Below the pieces are notes generated by a model. The model was given only the letters and a program-made list of their open reading frames with translations, made no database searches and was not told the DNA's origin. From contig JABCZC010000015.1 of the NCBI GenBank assembly GCA_013289875.1, forward strand, positions 1 through 64,000: a stretch of DNA of 64,000 nucleotides. The letters run 5' to 3'. Below, piece by piece: positions 25,365 through 34,891 of the stretch; positions within the stretch are counted from its first letter, which is position 1, and every line of letters begins with the position of its first letter. The translations under genes and the position numbers were made by a program. This DNA comes from Acidobacteriota bacterium. Lineage in GTDB: Bacteria > Acidobacteriota > Terriglobia > Terriglobales > Acidobacteriaceae.

Positions 25365-27026
25365 TTAGATTTCCAGAATCACGGGCATGATCAGCGGCCG
25401 GCGGCTCGTGTTCTTCTGGATATACCGCTTCAAATCGATGCGGATCTTTTCTTTGATCACGCCGTAGTCGGCCTTTTCTTCCGAACTGGAGTTTTCGAGG
25501 GTCTGGGCCACAACCTGCCGTCCCTCCTCCAGCAGCTCGGTATCCGCGCCGACAAATCCGCGCGTCACCAGCTCCGGCTGGCGCTCGACCTTGCCGCTCA
25601 ACTTGTTGATGGTTAGGATGGCCAGAACAATTCCGTCCTCGGAGAGATGCCGCCGGTCGCGGATCACCAGGTCTTCCACCACATCCACCGTCGAGCCTGA
25701 ATCGATGCACACGCGTCCCGCCGTTACCCTGCCCGTCTTCTGCGCGTTGTTGCGGTCCAGTTCCAGTACATCGCCGTCTTCGATAATGAGCGCCAGATCG
25801 ACTACTCCGGTCCCGTGCGCCAGATCGACATGCTTTTTCAGGTGCCGGTAGTCGCCGTGAACGGGAATAAAGAACTTCGGCTTGAGCAGATTGATCAGCA
25901 GCCGCTGTTCTTCCTGACTGGCATGGCCGCTTACGTGGATCAGCCCCGAAGCGCCATCGTCAAAAATCACGTTGGCATCGCGGCGGCAAAGGTGATCGAT
26001 CACGCGATAGATGCTCTTCTCGTTGCCAGGAATCACGCGTGAACTCAACACGACCGTATCGCCGGGAAGAACGCGCGCATGCTTGTGGTTGTCGACCGCT
26101 GCACGGCTCAGAGCGCTCATCGGTTCACCCTGCGTTCCGCTGATCAGGATCATCACGTCTTCAGGTGCGTGATCGTTGATCTGTCCGGGATGAATCACCA
26201 GACCGGGCGGTAGATCGAGATAGCCGAGGTCCTGCGCTATCTCGGACGACTCCACCATCGACCGGCCCACGATCGCTACTTTGCGGGCATGCGTGTGCGC
26301 CAGGTCCAGGGCAATGCGGATGCGGTAGATGGACGACGAAAAGCAGCTGAAGAAGAGCTTCTTCTTTGTGCGAGAGAAAATCTCGTCCAATCGCGGTTTT
26401 ACCGCCCATTCGCTGGGTGTATAGCCGGGGCGATCGACATTGGTTGAGTCCTGCAGCAGCGCCAGCACGCCGCGCTTCCCGTATTCGGCAAAGGTATGCA
26501 GGTCGAAGGCCTTGCCATCGGGAGGCGAGAGGTCGATTTTGAAATCACCGGTGTGGACAATCACGCCAACTGGTGTGTCGATGGCTAATGCCACGCAATC
26601 TACCAGGCTGTGCGTCACCCGAATGGGCTCAATGGTGAACGGGCCAAGCGAAAACTTCGCGCCGGGAGTAATTTCGATCAGCTCGGTCTGGTCGAGCAGC
26701 TTATGCTCTTCGAGCTTCCCCTCGACGTAAGCCAGCGTGAACTCGGTGCCATACACTGGCACATTCAGTTCGGAGAGTATCCACGGCAACCCGCCGATGT
26801 GGTCCTCGTGCCCGTGCGTCAGAATGATGCCGCGCACGCACTGCTTGTTCTCGATGAGGTAGGTGATGTCCGGAACGACGATGTCCACACCGAGCAACTC
26901 GGATTCCGGAAACATCAGTCCAGCGTCGATGACGATGATGTCGTCCTGCCAGCGAACGGCGAGACAGTTCATGCCAAATTCGCCCAGTCCGCCCAAGGGG
27001 ATGATCTTTAACTTAGCTTCTGCCAT
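25365..27026 (-). CDS. rnj: Ribonuclease J
   Basis: 553 residues from MAEAKLKI (27026). A metallo-beta-lactamase core with the motif HGHEDHIGG, then a beta-CASP region (GTQGEPMSALSRAA, HVSGHASQEE) and the C-terminal RNase J domain. It acts as endo- and 5'-exoribonuclease in mRNA decay and rRNA maturation. Length and motif order match the family. It directly follows dapD (59-base gap) on the same strand. A start at 27059 is possible. Confidence 0.95.
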   Translation of the reverse strand: MAEAKLKIIPLGGLGEFGMNCLAVRWQDDIIVIDAGLMFPESELLGVDIVVPDITYLIENKQCVRGIILTHGHEDHIGGLPWILSELNVPVYGTEFTLAYVEGKLEEHKLLDQTELIEITPGAKFSLGPFTIEPIRVTHSLVDCVALAIDTPVGVIVHTGDFKIDLSPPDGKAFDLHTFAEYGKRGVLALLQDSTNVDRPGYTPSEWAVKPRLDEIFSRTKKKLFFSCFSSSIYRIRIALDLAHTHARKVAIVGRSMVESSEIAQDLGYLDLPPGLVIHPGQINDHAPEDVMILISGTQGEPMSALSRAAVDNHKHARVLPGDTVVLSSRVIPGNEKSIYRVIDHLCRRDANVIFDDGASGLIHVSGHASQEEQRLLINLLKPKFFIPVHGDYRHLKKHVDLAHGTGVVDLALIIEDGDVLELDRNNAQKTGRVTAGRVCIDSGSTVDVVEDLVIRDRRHLSEDGIVLAILTINKLSGKVERQPELVTRGFVGADTELLEEGRQVVAQTLENSSSEEKADYGVIKEKIRIDLKRYIQKNTSRRPLIMPVILEI

Positions 27027-27085
27027 GGAAACTTCGATGTTAACAGGTACGGGGCTCATTCCCCACGCTGGACGAGATCCTGGCC

Positions 27086-27931
27086 TTACCGAAGTAAATC
27101 TTCGAGCGCCGTGCTCAGTTCTGTTTTTTCGTCGCGATACTTCACGATCACTGGCGTATATACGCTCAGCCCCCACTCCTGGCCTTTGCCTTTGTTGACA
27201 GCGCGCGCCCCCGGAACTACGACCGCGCCCTCGGGAATAATCAGCGGATTTTCACTATCCGCGCGCAGCACTTCGCCGCGAACCACGTCATAGACCGGAG
27301 TGCCCCGGGTCAGCACCGTTCCTGCCGCCAGCACGGCACGCTTGCAGACAACCGTGCCCTCATAGATGCCGCAGTTGCCGCCAACAAGAACGTCGTCTTC
27401 CAGGATCACCGGGCTGGCATTTACCGGCTCAAGCACGCCGCCAACCTGCGACGCCGCACTCAGATGCACCCGCTTGCCTACCTGCGCGCAACTGCCCACC
27501 AGCGCATGCGAATCGACCATCGTGCCCTCGTCCACGTATGCGCCCGTGTTGATGTACATCGGAGGAGCGCAGATGACTCCCTTGGCCACGTAGGCGCCCG
27601 CGCGAACGGACGATCCGCCAATGACGATGCGAATGCCGTCCTCAGGTGAGAATCGCCGAACCGGAAAGGTGTGCTTGTCGATGCAGGGCAGGCCGTCTCC
27701 CGAGGGAACGAGATGCCCCAGCCGAAAGCCAAGCAGAATCCCCCGCTTCACCCAGGTGTTGACACGCCAGCCTGTGGGCGATCCGGCATCTGGCTCCGCT
27801 GCGCGAATCTCGCCCCACTCCAGGGCGGCGCGCAGCTCGTGAAAGGCGGCCATCGCGGAGGGATCATCCATCGCGGACGCTCCAGCGGCAAAGTGGTGCT
27901 CGATTCTGCTCTTGAGATTTTCGTCTGTCAC
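27086..27931 (-). CDS. dapD: Tetrahydrodipicolinate N-succinyltransferase
   Basis: 281 residues. Left-handed beta-helix hexapeptide repeats occupy the C-terminal half (YINTGAYVDEGTMVDSHALV, HLSAASQVGGVLEPV), after an N-terminal helical region. It succinylates tetrahydrodipicolinate in the succinylase branch of diaminopimelate/lysine synthesis. Downstream of dapA (64-base gap) and upstream of rnj, so probably in one transcript. Confidence 0.95.
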   Translation of the reverse strand: MTDENLKSRIEHHFAAGASAMDDPSAMAAFHELRAALEWGEIRAAEPDAGSPTGWRVNTWVKRGILLGFRLGHLVPSGDGLPCIDKHTFPVRRFSPEDGIRIVIGGSSVRAGAYVAKGVICAPPMYINTGAYVDEGTMVDSHALVGSCAQVGKRVHLSAASQVGGVLEPVNASPVILEDDVLVGGNCGIYEGTVVCKRAVLAAGTVLTRGTPVYDVVRGEVLRADSENPLIIPEGAVVVPGARAVNKGKGQEWGLSVYTPVIVKYRDEKTELSTALEDLLR

Positions 27932-27995
27932 AGGCCGAGTCTATCAATCGAAAGTGATTTGCGGCGAAACCGCGTTCGCCTGGACAGGCTGCACC

Positions 27996-28916
27996 CTAGA
28001 ACATCCTTAGGTCGCCCTCGGGTTGCGGCCCGTGGACCAGCAATCCCAGCTCTCCTGCCAGCCGCTCCAGGCGCGCGCGGGTTCCGGAGGAAATCGGAAG
28101 CAACGGCAATCGGTAGTTCTCGCCAATCTTGCCCATCATGGCCATCACTGCCTTCACCGGCCCCGGACTCGTCTCCCAGAAATTCGCAAGCATCAGCCCG
28201 TAATATTTGCGATTCAGCCGTCGAGCGATGGGCCAGTCATTCTCGAGCGCCGCCTGCACCATCTGCGCCATCTCGCCCGGAATCTCATTGGATGTAACCG
28301 ACACCAACCCTGCGCCTCCCACACCGAGCACTCCCAGCGCCATGTTGTCATCGCCGGCATATACGTGGAAATCACGCGGCGCGCGCGTGATCAGCTCGGT
28401 AATCTGCGCCAGGTTGCCGCTGGACTCCTTTACACCGCAGATATTCTGCGCAGACTCCGCAAGCCGCAACACTGTTGAGGGTTCGAGGTTCACGCCGGTG
28501 CGGGAAGGGATGTTGTAGAGCACCACGGGCGCTTCCACAGCGCGCGCCACCGCCTTGAAGTGCTCGAACTGGCCTTCCTGGGTTGGCTTGTTGTAGTAGG
28601 GGCTGGCGGAAAGGATCGCCGTCACGCCGGGTACACGTTCGGCAATCTTCGCTCGTTCGACGGCCTGCTTTGTGGCGTTGTGGGTGCAGCCGGCCCAGAC
28701 CGGAATCCGTCCGGCCGCTGCTTCGGTTACGATCCGAAGCACCTGGAGCCATTCGTCCTCGGTCAGAGTCGGCGTTTCCGCGGTTGTTCCGCAGGCTACC
28801 AGCCAGTGAATCCCGCTCTCAATCTGCCACTGCGTCAGAGCGTAAAGAGCTTGCTCGTCCAGGCTCCCATCCTGACGGAAAGGAGTTACCAAAGCCGTTC
28901 CACAACCCGTTGTCAC
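27996..28916 (-). CDS. dapA: 4-hydroxy-tetrahydrodipicolinate synthase
   Basis: 306 residues. The Schiff-base lysine is Lys163 in ICGVKESSGN, the catalytic Tyr134 is in VVLYNIPSRTGVN, and the pyruvate-binding GTTAE is at 43-47. It condenses aspartate semialdehyde and pyruvate as the first step of lysine/DAP synthesis. It precedes dapD on the same strand. The related dapB lies 1.8 kb upstream, separated by two glycan-type genes. Confidence 0.95.
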   Translation of the reverse strand: MTTGCGTALVTPFRQDGSLDEQALYALTQWQIESGIHWLVACGTTAETPTLTEDEWLQVLRIVTEAAAGRIPVWAGCTHNATKQAVERAKIAERVPGVTAILSASPYYNKPTQEGQFEHFKAVARAVEAPVVLYNIPSRTGVNLEPSTVLRLAESAQNICGVKESSGNLAQITELITRAPRDFHVYAGDDNMALGVLGVGGAGLVSVTSNEIPGEMAQMVQAALENDWPIARRLNRKYYGLMLANFWETSPGPVKAVMAMMGKIGENYRLPLLPISSGTRARLERLAGELGLLVHGPQPEGDLRMF

Positions 28917-28999
28917 AGATCGAGTTTACACTGCTCCCGACCCGTGCAAAACTGCCCTGCGGCTGAGAAAGAATGTCGGGAAGCCATTTAGAATGAGCC

Positions 29000-29830
29000 A
29001 TGGTTTCGGTACTGATCCTTACAAAAAATGAAGAGAAGGACCTTCCCGGATGCCTTCAGAGTGTCTCGTGGAGTGACGATGTCCACGTCTTCGATTCCTT
29101 CAGTACGGATAGCACGGTTCAGGTCGCAAGAGATGCCGGAGCCTTCGTCACCCAGCGGGTATTCGACAATTGGGCCGCTCATCAGAATTGGGCAATGGCT
29201 AATATTCCATTCAAATACCCCTGGGTCTTCTACCTCGATGCAGATGAGCGCATGACGCCGGATTTGATCAGAGCGGTTCGCTCGGCGGCCCTGAATCCGG
29301 GGGAGTGTGTCGCATTTCGCGTTCGACGAAGAGACTTTTTTCTGGGGCGCTGGCTAAAGCACGTCCAGGCTTCGCCCTTATATTTGCGTCTCCTTCGTCC
29401 GGGAAAGATGCGTTACGAGCGGCTTGTCAATCCCATTTCTCTGCCTCAGGGTCCCGTCGGCCAGATTTCGGGATTCCTTGACCATTTCCCATTCAGCAAA
29501 GGTGTCGGTGCATGGCTGGCGCGGCACAATTCTTACAGCACACTTGAGGCGGAACAGATCCGGAAAAACCGCTTGGCGAATCATAGATTCAGCCCTTTGC
29601 GGGCACTCATCGCAAAAGACTTTCATGAACGCCGCTTCCAGCAGAAAGAGCTCTTCTACAGAATGCCGGCAAGACCGATGTTGAAGTTTTTCATTTTGTA
29701 CGTCGGCAAGAGAGGCTTTCTGGACGGCAACGCAGGTTTCACTTATGCGGTTTTGCAGTCGATCTATGAATACATGATTGTACTTAAGACTCGGGAATTG
29801 GAAACCTCGCAACGACCAACCATCTCTTGA
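29000..29830 (+). CDS. Family 2 glycosyltransferase
   Basis: 276 residues. The N-terminal GT-A domain has VSVLILTKNEEKDLPGCLQS, the D-S-F-S-T-D-S motif and a metal-binding FYLDADERM. It resembles WaaE/KdtX-type transferases that add a sugar to lipopolysaccharide core. The C-terminal region has an aromatic, possibly membrane-associated segment (FFILYVGKRGF). It runs opposite to the surrounding dap genes. Hand-counted lines here are about 43-50% G+C, below the neighbours, which suggests acquisition by transfer. Confidence 0.85.
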   Translation: MVSVLILTKNEEKDLPGCLQSVSWSDDVHVFDSFSTDSTVQVARDAGAFVTQRVFDNWAAHQNWAMANIPFKYPWVFYLDADERMTPDLIRAVRSAALNPGECVAFRVRRRDFFLGRWLKHVQASPLYLRLLRPGKMRYERLVNPISLPQGPVGQISGFLDHFPFSKGVGAWLARHNSYSTLEAEQIRKNRLANHRFSPLRALIAKDFHERRFQQKELFYRMPARPMLKFFILYVGKRGFLDGNAGFTYAVLQSIYEYMIVLKTRELETSQRPTIS

Positions 29831-29906
29831 GCCGCCTTCCCGATTCATAACGGCTCAAATCAAGTCGAATGTTTAGCTAATCTATACCTTGAAGCTGTAA
29901 TGATAC

Positions 29907-30542
29907 TCAGGGCTTCGTGCCACAGATGATCATGCTCTTCCAGAAATACGGATAGCGTCCGGCACCGCGAAATTCTAACTTCCGGAAACCGGCCTCGGCC
30001 ATCAAAGCTGATAAGGTGCGTCGGCTGAAGAGTTTTATATGGCCTCCATCGAACAGGGGATCGGCATGTTTGTCCCAGCCTCCCGCAAGTGATATGGCCA
30101 GATTCTTCAGGTAGCCATGATACGGCGTGGTGCAAATGAATTTACCTCCCGGGCTGGTCGCGGTGTAGCACCCTGCCATGTAACTTCTAGGATCGTATAA
30201 ATGCTCCACGACCTCGGCACTGTAAACCAGATCAAAAGACTCTTCACCTAGCTTGTCAAGGACGTTTCTGTCCGCAGCCAGGACTTCAAATCTGCCGCTG
30301 GGACAGCTTTGTCGAGCAATCCTGATACCTGCTTCAGCAAGGTCGATTCCCACCACCGAGTGTCCCCGCTTGGCGAACTCGAGGGTTACAGAACCGTTAC
30401 CGCAGCCGACATCGAGTATCCGCGAGCTTGGTGGAAGATCCCGGCTCAGGCTCAGGAGAGTTGGAAGAAGGTAGGCATGCGCACCCCGCAATCCAGGCGA
30501 GGAGTACTTACTCGAGTCAAGAAAATTTGCGGAAGCCGCCAT
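29907..30542 (-). CDS. SAM-dependent methyltransferase (UbiG/Methyltransf_11 type)
   Basis: 211 residues. Motif I is ILDVGCGNGSVT, motif II VVGIDLAEAGI, and a catalytic-face segment FDLVYSAEVVEHLYDP follows. The C-terminal part (TTPYHGYLKNLAISLAGGW, LFSRRTLSALMAEAGF) matches methyltransferases found in surface-polysaccharide clusters. It probably modifies a glycan or lipid intermediate. It is convergent with the glycosyltransferase gene and shares its lower G+C, so the pair may have arrived together. Confidence 0.85.
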   Translation of the reverse strand: MAASANFLDSSKYSSPGLRGAHAYLLPTLLSLSRDLPPSSRILDVGCGNGSVTLEFAKRGHSVVGIDLAEAGIRIARQSCPSGRFEVLAADRNVLDKLGEESFDLVYSAEVVEHLYDPRSYMAGCYTATSPGGKFICTTPYHGYLKNLAISLAGGWDKHADPLFDGGHIKLFSRRTLSALMAEAGFRKLEFRGAGRYPYFWKSMIICGTKP

Positions 30543-30694
30543 ATCAGAAAGTTACCATGTCGCTCTATAACACGCCGAAGGTTCGCCCGAGCATAGGGAC
30601 AGTAGGCCGCCGGGGTGGCGCCCATCCGGAACCAGAAGCTTTAGTGGTCGTTAAGTCGGCGAGCCAATTTAGCGAAAATTTCATGAAAAATTCT

Positions 30695-31378
30695 CTAACC
30701 AAGTTCACTGGCGATTTCGCTGAACTCCCACACCCCGATCCTGCCGGCGATCCACTCCGCGGCTCGGACAGCGCCCTCTGCGAATCCCCGGCGCGAAAAG
30801 GCTTCGTGCTTCAGCTCGATCCGATCGTTTGCCGATCGCGCCTCGATCACATGGATGCCCGAAGCATCGCCCTCGCGCTTTGAGGCGATCTCCACCTTCA
30901 ATGCTGGATTCGCCGCCTCAAGCACTCGCCGGATCGACAGCGCCGTACCCGAGGGTGCGTCTTTTTTGTCTGCGTGATGCGTTTCCGTAATGCTGAAGGT
31001 GTAATGCGGCAAAGTGAGAGCCAGCTCCTTTGTCATGCGCAGCAGGGCCTGCACGCCCACGGAGAAATTTGACCCGTATAGCAATCCCGAGCCCTTGCGT
31101 TCCGCTAAGTTGCGCATATCCTCCAGGTGCTCATACCACCCGGTCGTACCCACCACTACATGTGCTCCATTCGCCAGGCATGCCCGCAGATTGTGGATCA
31201 CTGCCTCAGGCGTCGTGAAGTCAATGACCGCGTCGAAGGTCGCCAGAAACGGACCTGTCAGCGCCGAGGCATTACGATTCTCTTCTTCGCCCACCACCCG
31301 CACGCCGTGGCCGCGTTCGTGGGCAACCTCTGCCACCAAACCACCCGTCTTGCCGCGCCCCAGGACCAGGAAAAGCAT
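30695..31378 (-). CDS. dapB: 4-hydroxy-tetrahydrodipicolinate reductase
   Basis: 227 residues, slightly short for the family. The cofactor end reads LVLGRGKTGGLVAEVA in place of the usual GxxGxMG. The active-site block ETHHADKKDAPSGTAL with catalytic His and the SNFSVGVQAL segment are conserved. It uses NAD(P)H to reduce the DapA product. The gene starts 5 bases after lysC, so asd-lysC-dapB form an operon. Confidence 0.93.
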   Translation of the reverse strand: MLFLVLGRGKTGGLVAEVAHERGHGVRVVGEEENRNASALTGPFLATFDAVIDFTTPEAVIHNLRACLANGAHVVVGTTGWYEHLEDMRNLAERKGSGLLYGSNFSVGVQALLRMTKELALTLPHYTFSITETHHADKKDAPSGTALSIRRVLEAANPALKVEIASKREGDASGIHVIEARSANDRIELKHEAFSRRGFAEGAVRAAEWIAGRIGVWEFSEIASELG

Positions 31379-31383
31379 TGCGA

Positions 31384-32817
31384 TTACCTCACGCTTTCTT
31401 TCAGCGCTTCCACGTCCCGCAGCGCTTCTACGTCAAAGATCTCAGGGTCGGGATCGCCAAAGAATTCGTTGTGCAACGACCGTATCGCCTCTTCAGCATC
31501 ATCCTCCTCAATCATGAAGCTCATGTTGATTTCCGAAGCTCCCTGCGAAATCATGCGCACATTCACATGCCGGATCGCCTGGAAGACGCGCGCGGCAATC
31601 CCGTTCTGCCCGCGGATATTCTCTCCTACCATGCAGATGAGCGCCTTGCGACCCTCATATTTCACGTCGGCCAGCTGGCTGAGGTCGGCCGCAACGTCAG
31701 GCAACTTGTCGTTCGAGTCCACGGTCAGCGAAACCGAAACTTCGGAAGTGGAAACCATATCCACTGGACACTTGTGTTTGTCGAAGACATCGAAAATCGC
31801 CTTCAGATAGCCATGCGACATAAGCATGCGGCTCGCGACCACGTCGATAATCGTCAGCCGCCGCTTCACGGCAATCGACTTGAACGGGCTCCGGCAGTGC
31901 GGCGCGAGCGAGATAATCCGGGTGCCTTCGTTTTCCGGATTGCGCGAGTTTAGCACCAGGACCGGGATATTCTTCTTCACTGCGGGCAGAATGGTTGCCG
32001 GATGCAGCACCTTTGCGCCGAAATAGGCGAGCTCCGCCGCCTCCTCAAAGCTGATTGTTTTCACCCGCAAAGCATTGGGACAGATCCGCGGATCTGTCGT
32101 CATGATGCCGTTCACATCTGTCCAGATTTCAATGGAGCCGGCGTCCAGCCCACCCCCTACCAAGGCCGCCGTAAAGTCCGAGCCCCCGCGCCCCAGAGTG
32201 GTAGTCACGCCCTTTTCAGTGGCGCCAATAAATCCACCCATGACGCAGATCCTCCCAGCGGAGGCGTGGGGGAGAACGTAATGCCGCAGCCGCTGCTCGA
32301 TCAGGGCATCCTGCGGAATCGCCTTGCCATGCTGCGCATCGGTCACGATGCACTGTCGCGCATCCACGTATATGGCATCCAGATTGCGATGCGCGAACGC
32401 CGCGGCGATCATTCTGCTCGAAAGACGCTCGCCGGCGGAGACGACCATATCGCTGATACGGGGTGTTAGTTCGCCGACGGCAGCCAACCCACGCAGTACC
32501 TCATCCAGTGCATCGAATTCCGAATCGATCCAGTTAGTCAGCTCGCAAATCGTCTGTTGCGAAACCAGGGCCCCGGCGGTTTCAAGATGCCGGTTCCGCA
32601 GCCGCGCCGTAATTGCCAACGCGCCCGCGCGGTCTCCCCGGCCGGCGGCGTTGGCCGCTGTCAGGAGCTGATCCGTGACTCTGGCCATCGCGCTGACAAC
32701 GACGATGGGTGTCAGTCCCTTCGCGTGCCTGCCGCGAACGATTCCCGCCGTGCGGTTGATAGCGGTCGCGTCCTCGACGGACGTTCCGCCGAACTTCATC
32801 ACGACCAGATTGCTCAT
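31384..32817 (-). CDS. lysC: Aspartate kinase (monofunctional, two ACT domains)
   Basis: 477 residues. The N-terminal kinase domain has MKFGGTSVED and the GRGGSDFTAALVG motif. Two C-terminal ACT domains (SHGYLKAIFDVFDKHKCPVD and GQNGIAARVFQAIRHVNVRM) imply feedback control, usually by lysine and/or threonine. It phosphorylates aspartate at the head of the aspartate-family pathway. It overlaps the asd stop by ATGA and is followed at once by dapB. Confidence 0.95.
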   Translation of the reverse strand: MSNLVVMKFGGTSVEDATAINRTAGIVRGRHAKGLTPIVVVSAMARVTDQLLTAANAAGRGDRAGALAITARLRNRHLETAGALVSQQTICELTNWIDSEFDALDEVLRGLAAVGELTPRISDMVVSAGERLSSRMIAAAFAHRNLDAIYVDARQCIVTDAQHGKAIPQDALIEQRLRHYVLPHASAGRICVMGGFIGATEKGVTTTLGRGGSDFTAALVGGGLDAGSIEIWTDVNGIMTTDPRICPNALRVKTISFEEAAELAYFGAKVLHPATILPAVKKNIPVLVLNSRNPENEGTRIISLAPHCRSPFKSIAVKRRLTIIDVVASRMLMSHGYLKAIFDVFDKHKCPVDMVSTSEVSVSLTVDSNDKLPDVAADLSQLADVKYEGRKALICMVGENIRGQNGIAARVFQAIRHVNVRMISQGASEINMSFMIEEDDAEEAIRSLHNEFFGDPDPEIFDVEALRDVEALKESVR

Positions 32818-33905
32818 GCAGGAACCGCGACCGGATCGGGTTTGGTCGCCTCAGGCTTACCCGCCTCAAGTTTTCCCAATGACACCAGCAGCTCCGCATT
32901 CAACAGCGTTGCGCCTGCCGCGCCGCGAATCGTATTGTGCGAGAGCACCGTGAACTTCCAGTCCAGCAGTCCGCAGGGCCGCAGCCTGCCTACGGTCGCC
33001 GCCATGCCTCCGCCGCGCATCTTGTCCAACCTCGGCTGGGGACGATCTTCGAGAGGAGTGAACTCAATTGGCTGCGCTGGGGCGGTGGGCAAATCGCGGC
33101 CCGCCAGCGGCGTGAAGTCGCGCCACGCGTCCAGAATCTCCTGGCGAGATGCCTTGCGCGACAGCTTCACGCTCACGCTCTCCGTGTGCCCGTCTTCCAC
33201 TGCGACGCGGTTGCAGTGTGCCGACATTTTCGCGGGAAGAGGATTTACGATCTTGCCGTCACGCGCGCCCAGCAGGCGCAGCGTCTCGGCCTCCATTTTC
33301 TCTTCCTCGTTTTTGACGTAAGGCACCACGTTGCCCAGAATGTCCATCGCCGCAACGCCCGGATATCCGGCGCCACTCACCGCCTGCATGGTGCTCACGA
33401 AGATGGAGTCAATGCCGAAGCGTTCTACAAGCGGTTTTAAGACGAGGACCAACCCAATCGCCGAACAGTTGGGATTGGTCACGATGTAGCCGCTGGACTC
33501 CTTGCGCCAGGTCTGGTTTTCCAGAATCGGCAGGTGGTCCGCGTTTACCTCCGGAATCACCAGCGGCACGTTCTCGTGCATGCGAAAGGCGCTGGAGTTT
33601 GAAATGACGGCGCAGCCTGCAGCGGCAAATGCTGGCTCCATTTCACGGGCAATATCGGCGTCCAGAGCGGCGAAAATCACCTTCGGAGCGTCGTCGGGCA
33701 CCGCCGGCGATACCGGCATCTTCGCAATGCGCTCGGGTAGCTCCGTGCCCAGCTTCCATTTCACCGCATCGCCGTATTTCTTCCCGCTCGACCTGTCGCT
33801 CGCCGCGAGCCATGCGACTTCAAACCATGGATGATGCTCAAGGAGTTGAATGAACCGCTGGCCGACCATTCCCGTCGCGCCAAGAATGCCAATCTTTTGC
33901 CGCAT
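32814..33905 (-). CDS. asd: Aspartate-semialdehyde dehydrogenase
   Basis: 363 residues from MRQKIGILGATGMVG (33905), which puts the Rossmann motif at residue ~8; the frame runs 14 residues further upstream. The active-site cysteine is in TNPNCSAIG and the substrate His region is near MSAHCNRVAVEDGHTES. It reduces aspartyl phosphate to the branch-point semialdehyde shared by lysine and threonine synthesis. First gene of the asd-lysC-dapB run; a 197-base gap separates it from the cupredoxin gene. Confidence 0.95.
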   Translation of the reverse strand: MRQKIGILGATGMVGQRFIQLLEHHPWFEVAWLAASDRSSGKKYGDAVKWKLGTELPERIAKMPVSPAVPDDAPKVIFAALDADIAREMEPAFAAAGCAVISNSSAFRMHENVPLVIPEVNADHLPILENQTWRKESSGYIVTNPNCSAIGLVLVLKPLVERFGIDSIFVSTMQAVSGAGYPGVAAMDILGNVVPYVKNEEEKMEAETLRLLGARDGKIVNPLPAKMSAHCNRVAVEDGHTESVSVKLSRKASRQEILDAWRDFTPLAGRDLPTAPAQPIEFTPLEDRPQPRLDKMRGGGMAATVGRLRPCGLLDWKFTVLSHNTIRGAAGATLLNAELLVSLGKLEAGKPEATKPDPVAVPA

Positions 33906-34102
33906 GTTTTTGTTTGAGCCTGCCTTGCCAGCGCCTTCGCCGGACACAGACCCGGCGGCGCGCCCATTTCGGGTCGTGATGACAGTGTATCGTTTTCTTA
34001 CACGGAGATGAACGCGAAGAACGAGCGCAGCAGGCGCGGAATCTCAAAATGAAACGGCCTGCGGCGTGACGGCTCTGTTTTGGATCTGAGGCCTGACCTC
34101 AG

Positions 34103-34861
34103 CTACTGGGCAGCCTCGTAGGTGAAGTCCTGGGTTGCGGTCTGCTTCGATGTCACCGTGACGGTGGCCGTTTTCTGCCCAAGCTTCTCGTGAACGGCGA
34201 CAATCGTGTACTTCCCGGGCGGCAATCCATTGATGGTGAAGTGCCCGTCTGCGCCCGAAACCGCAAAAAACGGATTCGCGGCCACGTTGATGAAGGCTTC
34301 CATCCACGGATGGTTGTTGCAGCGTACCGGGATCATCAGCTCAGGCGTCGGCAGCGTGCGCGTCTCGCCCGAGCCATTTGGCGGCTGGGAGATATCGACG
34401 GATTGATTTGTGCTGCTCTGCGGCGTCATGTGGACGTTGTGCATGGTCGAGTCGCTGTTCGTGAACTTAACCGGCTGCCCGGCCATCACGCCCACCACAT
34501 GCGGAGTGAACCGGCAGCCTTTCTGGTCGATTACCACGGGATCGGCCGAGGGCGAATAGAGTTTGTTGCCGAGGCCGTCCTTCACATAAACAAAGACATT
34601 CTCGAGGGCGCCGTTCTGCACCACGTACTGCTCGCTGTAATTGGCGTCGGCGAGACTGCAAACCGGGTCCTGCGCCATGTCGATCGGCACGCGTTTCGGC
34701 GCCTGACCGGCAAAGTGAATGGTGCCGCTGACCGTGCCCGCGGTGCTCTGGTCGATCGTCGTGTAGACGCCGGCCTGGTCCGTGACGGTCTTCTTTTTGC
34801 ATCCAGCACCTGCAAGCAGCAGCGTACACAGCGCCACTGTCATCATTTTTCTGATCGACAT
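34103..34861 (-). CDS. Cupredoxin-like lipoprotein
   Basis: 252 residues. The signal peptide ends in LLLAGAGC, so Cys21 should be lipidated. A plastocyanin-like region (VKFTNSDSTMHNVHMTPQ, then VRCNNHPWM) supplies His, Cys, His and Met in the order of a type-1 copper site. A carboxypeptidase-regulatory-like beta domain follows (GHFTINGLPPGKYTIVAVHE). It is probably a periplasmic electron carrier or copper-binding protein. It is 30 bases downstream of the isocitrate dehydrogenase gene and may share its transcript. Confidence 0.78.
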   Translation of the reverse strand: MSIRKMMTVALCTLLLAGAGCKKKTVTDQAGVYTTIDQSTAGTVSGTIHFAGQAPKRVPIDMAQDPVCSLADANYSEQYVVQNGALENVFVYVKDGLGNKLYSPSADPVVIDQKGCRFTPHVVGVMAGQPVKFTNSDSTMHNVHMTPQSSTNQSVDISQPPNGSGETRTLPTPELMIPVRCNNHPWMEAFINVAANPFFAVSGADGHFTINGLPPGKYTIVAVHEKLGQKTATVTVTSKQTATQDFTYEAAQ

Positions 34862-34891
34862 TCGAACTCGCTCTCTTCTGAATATAAGTAA

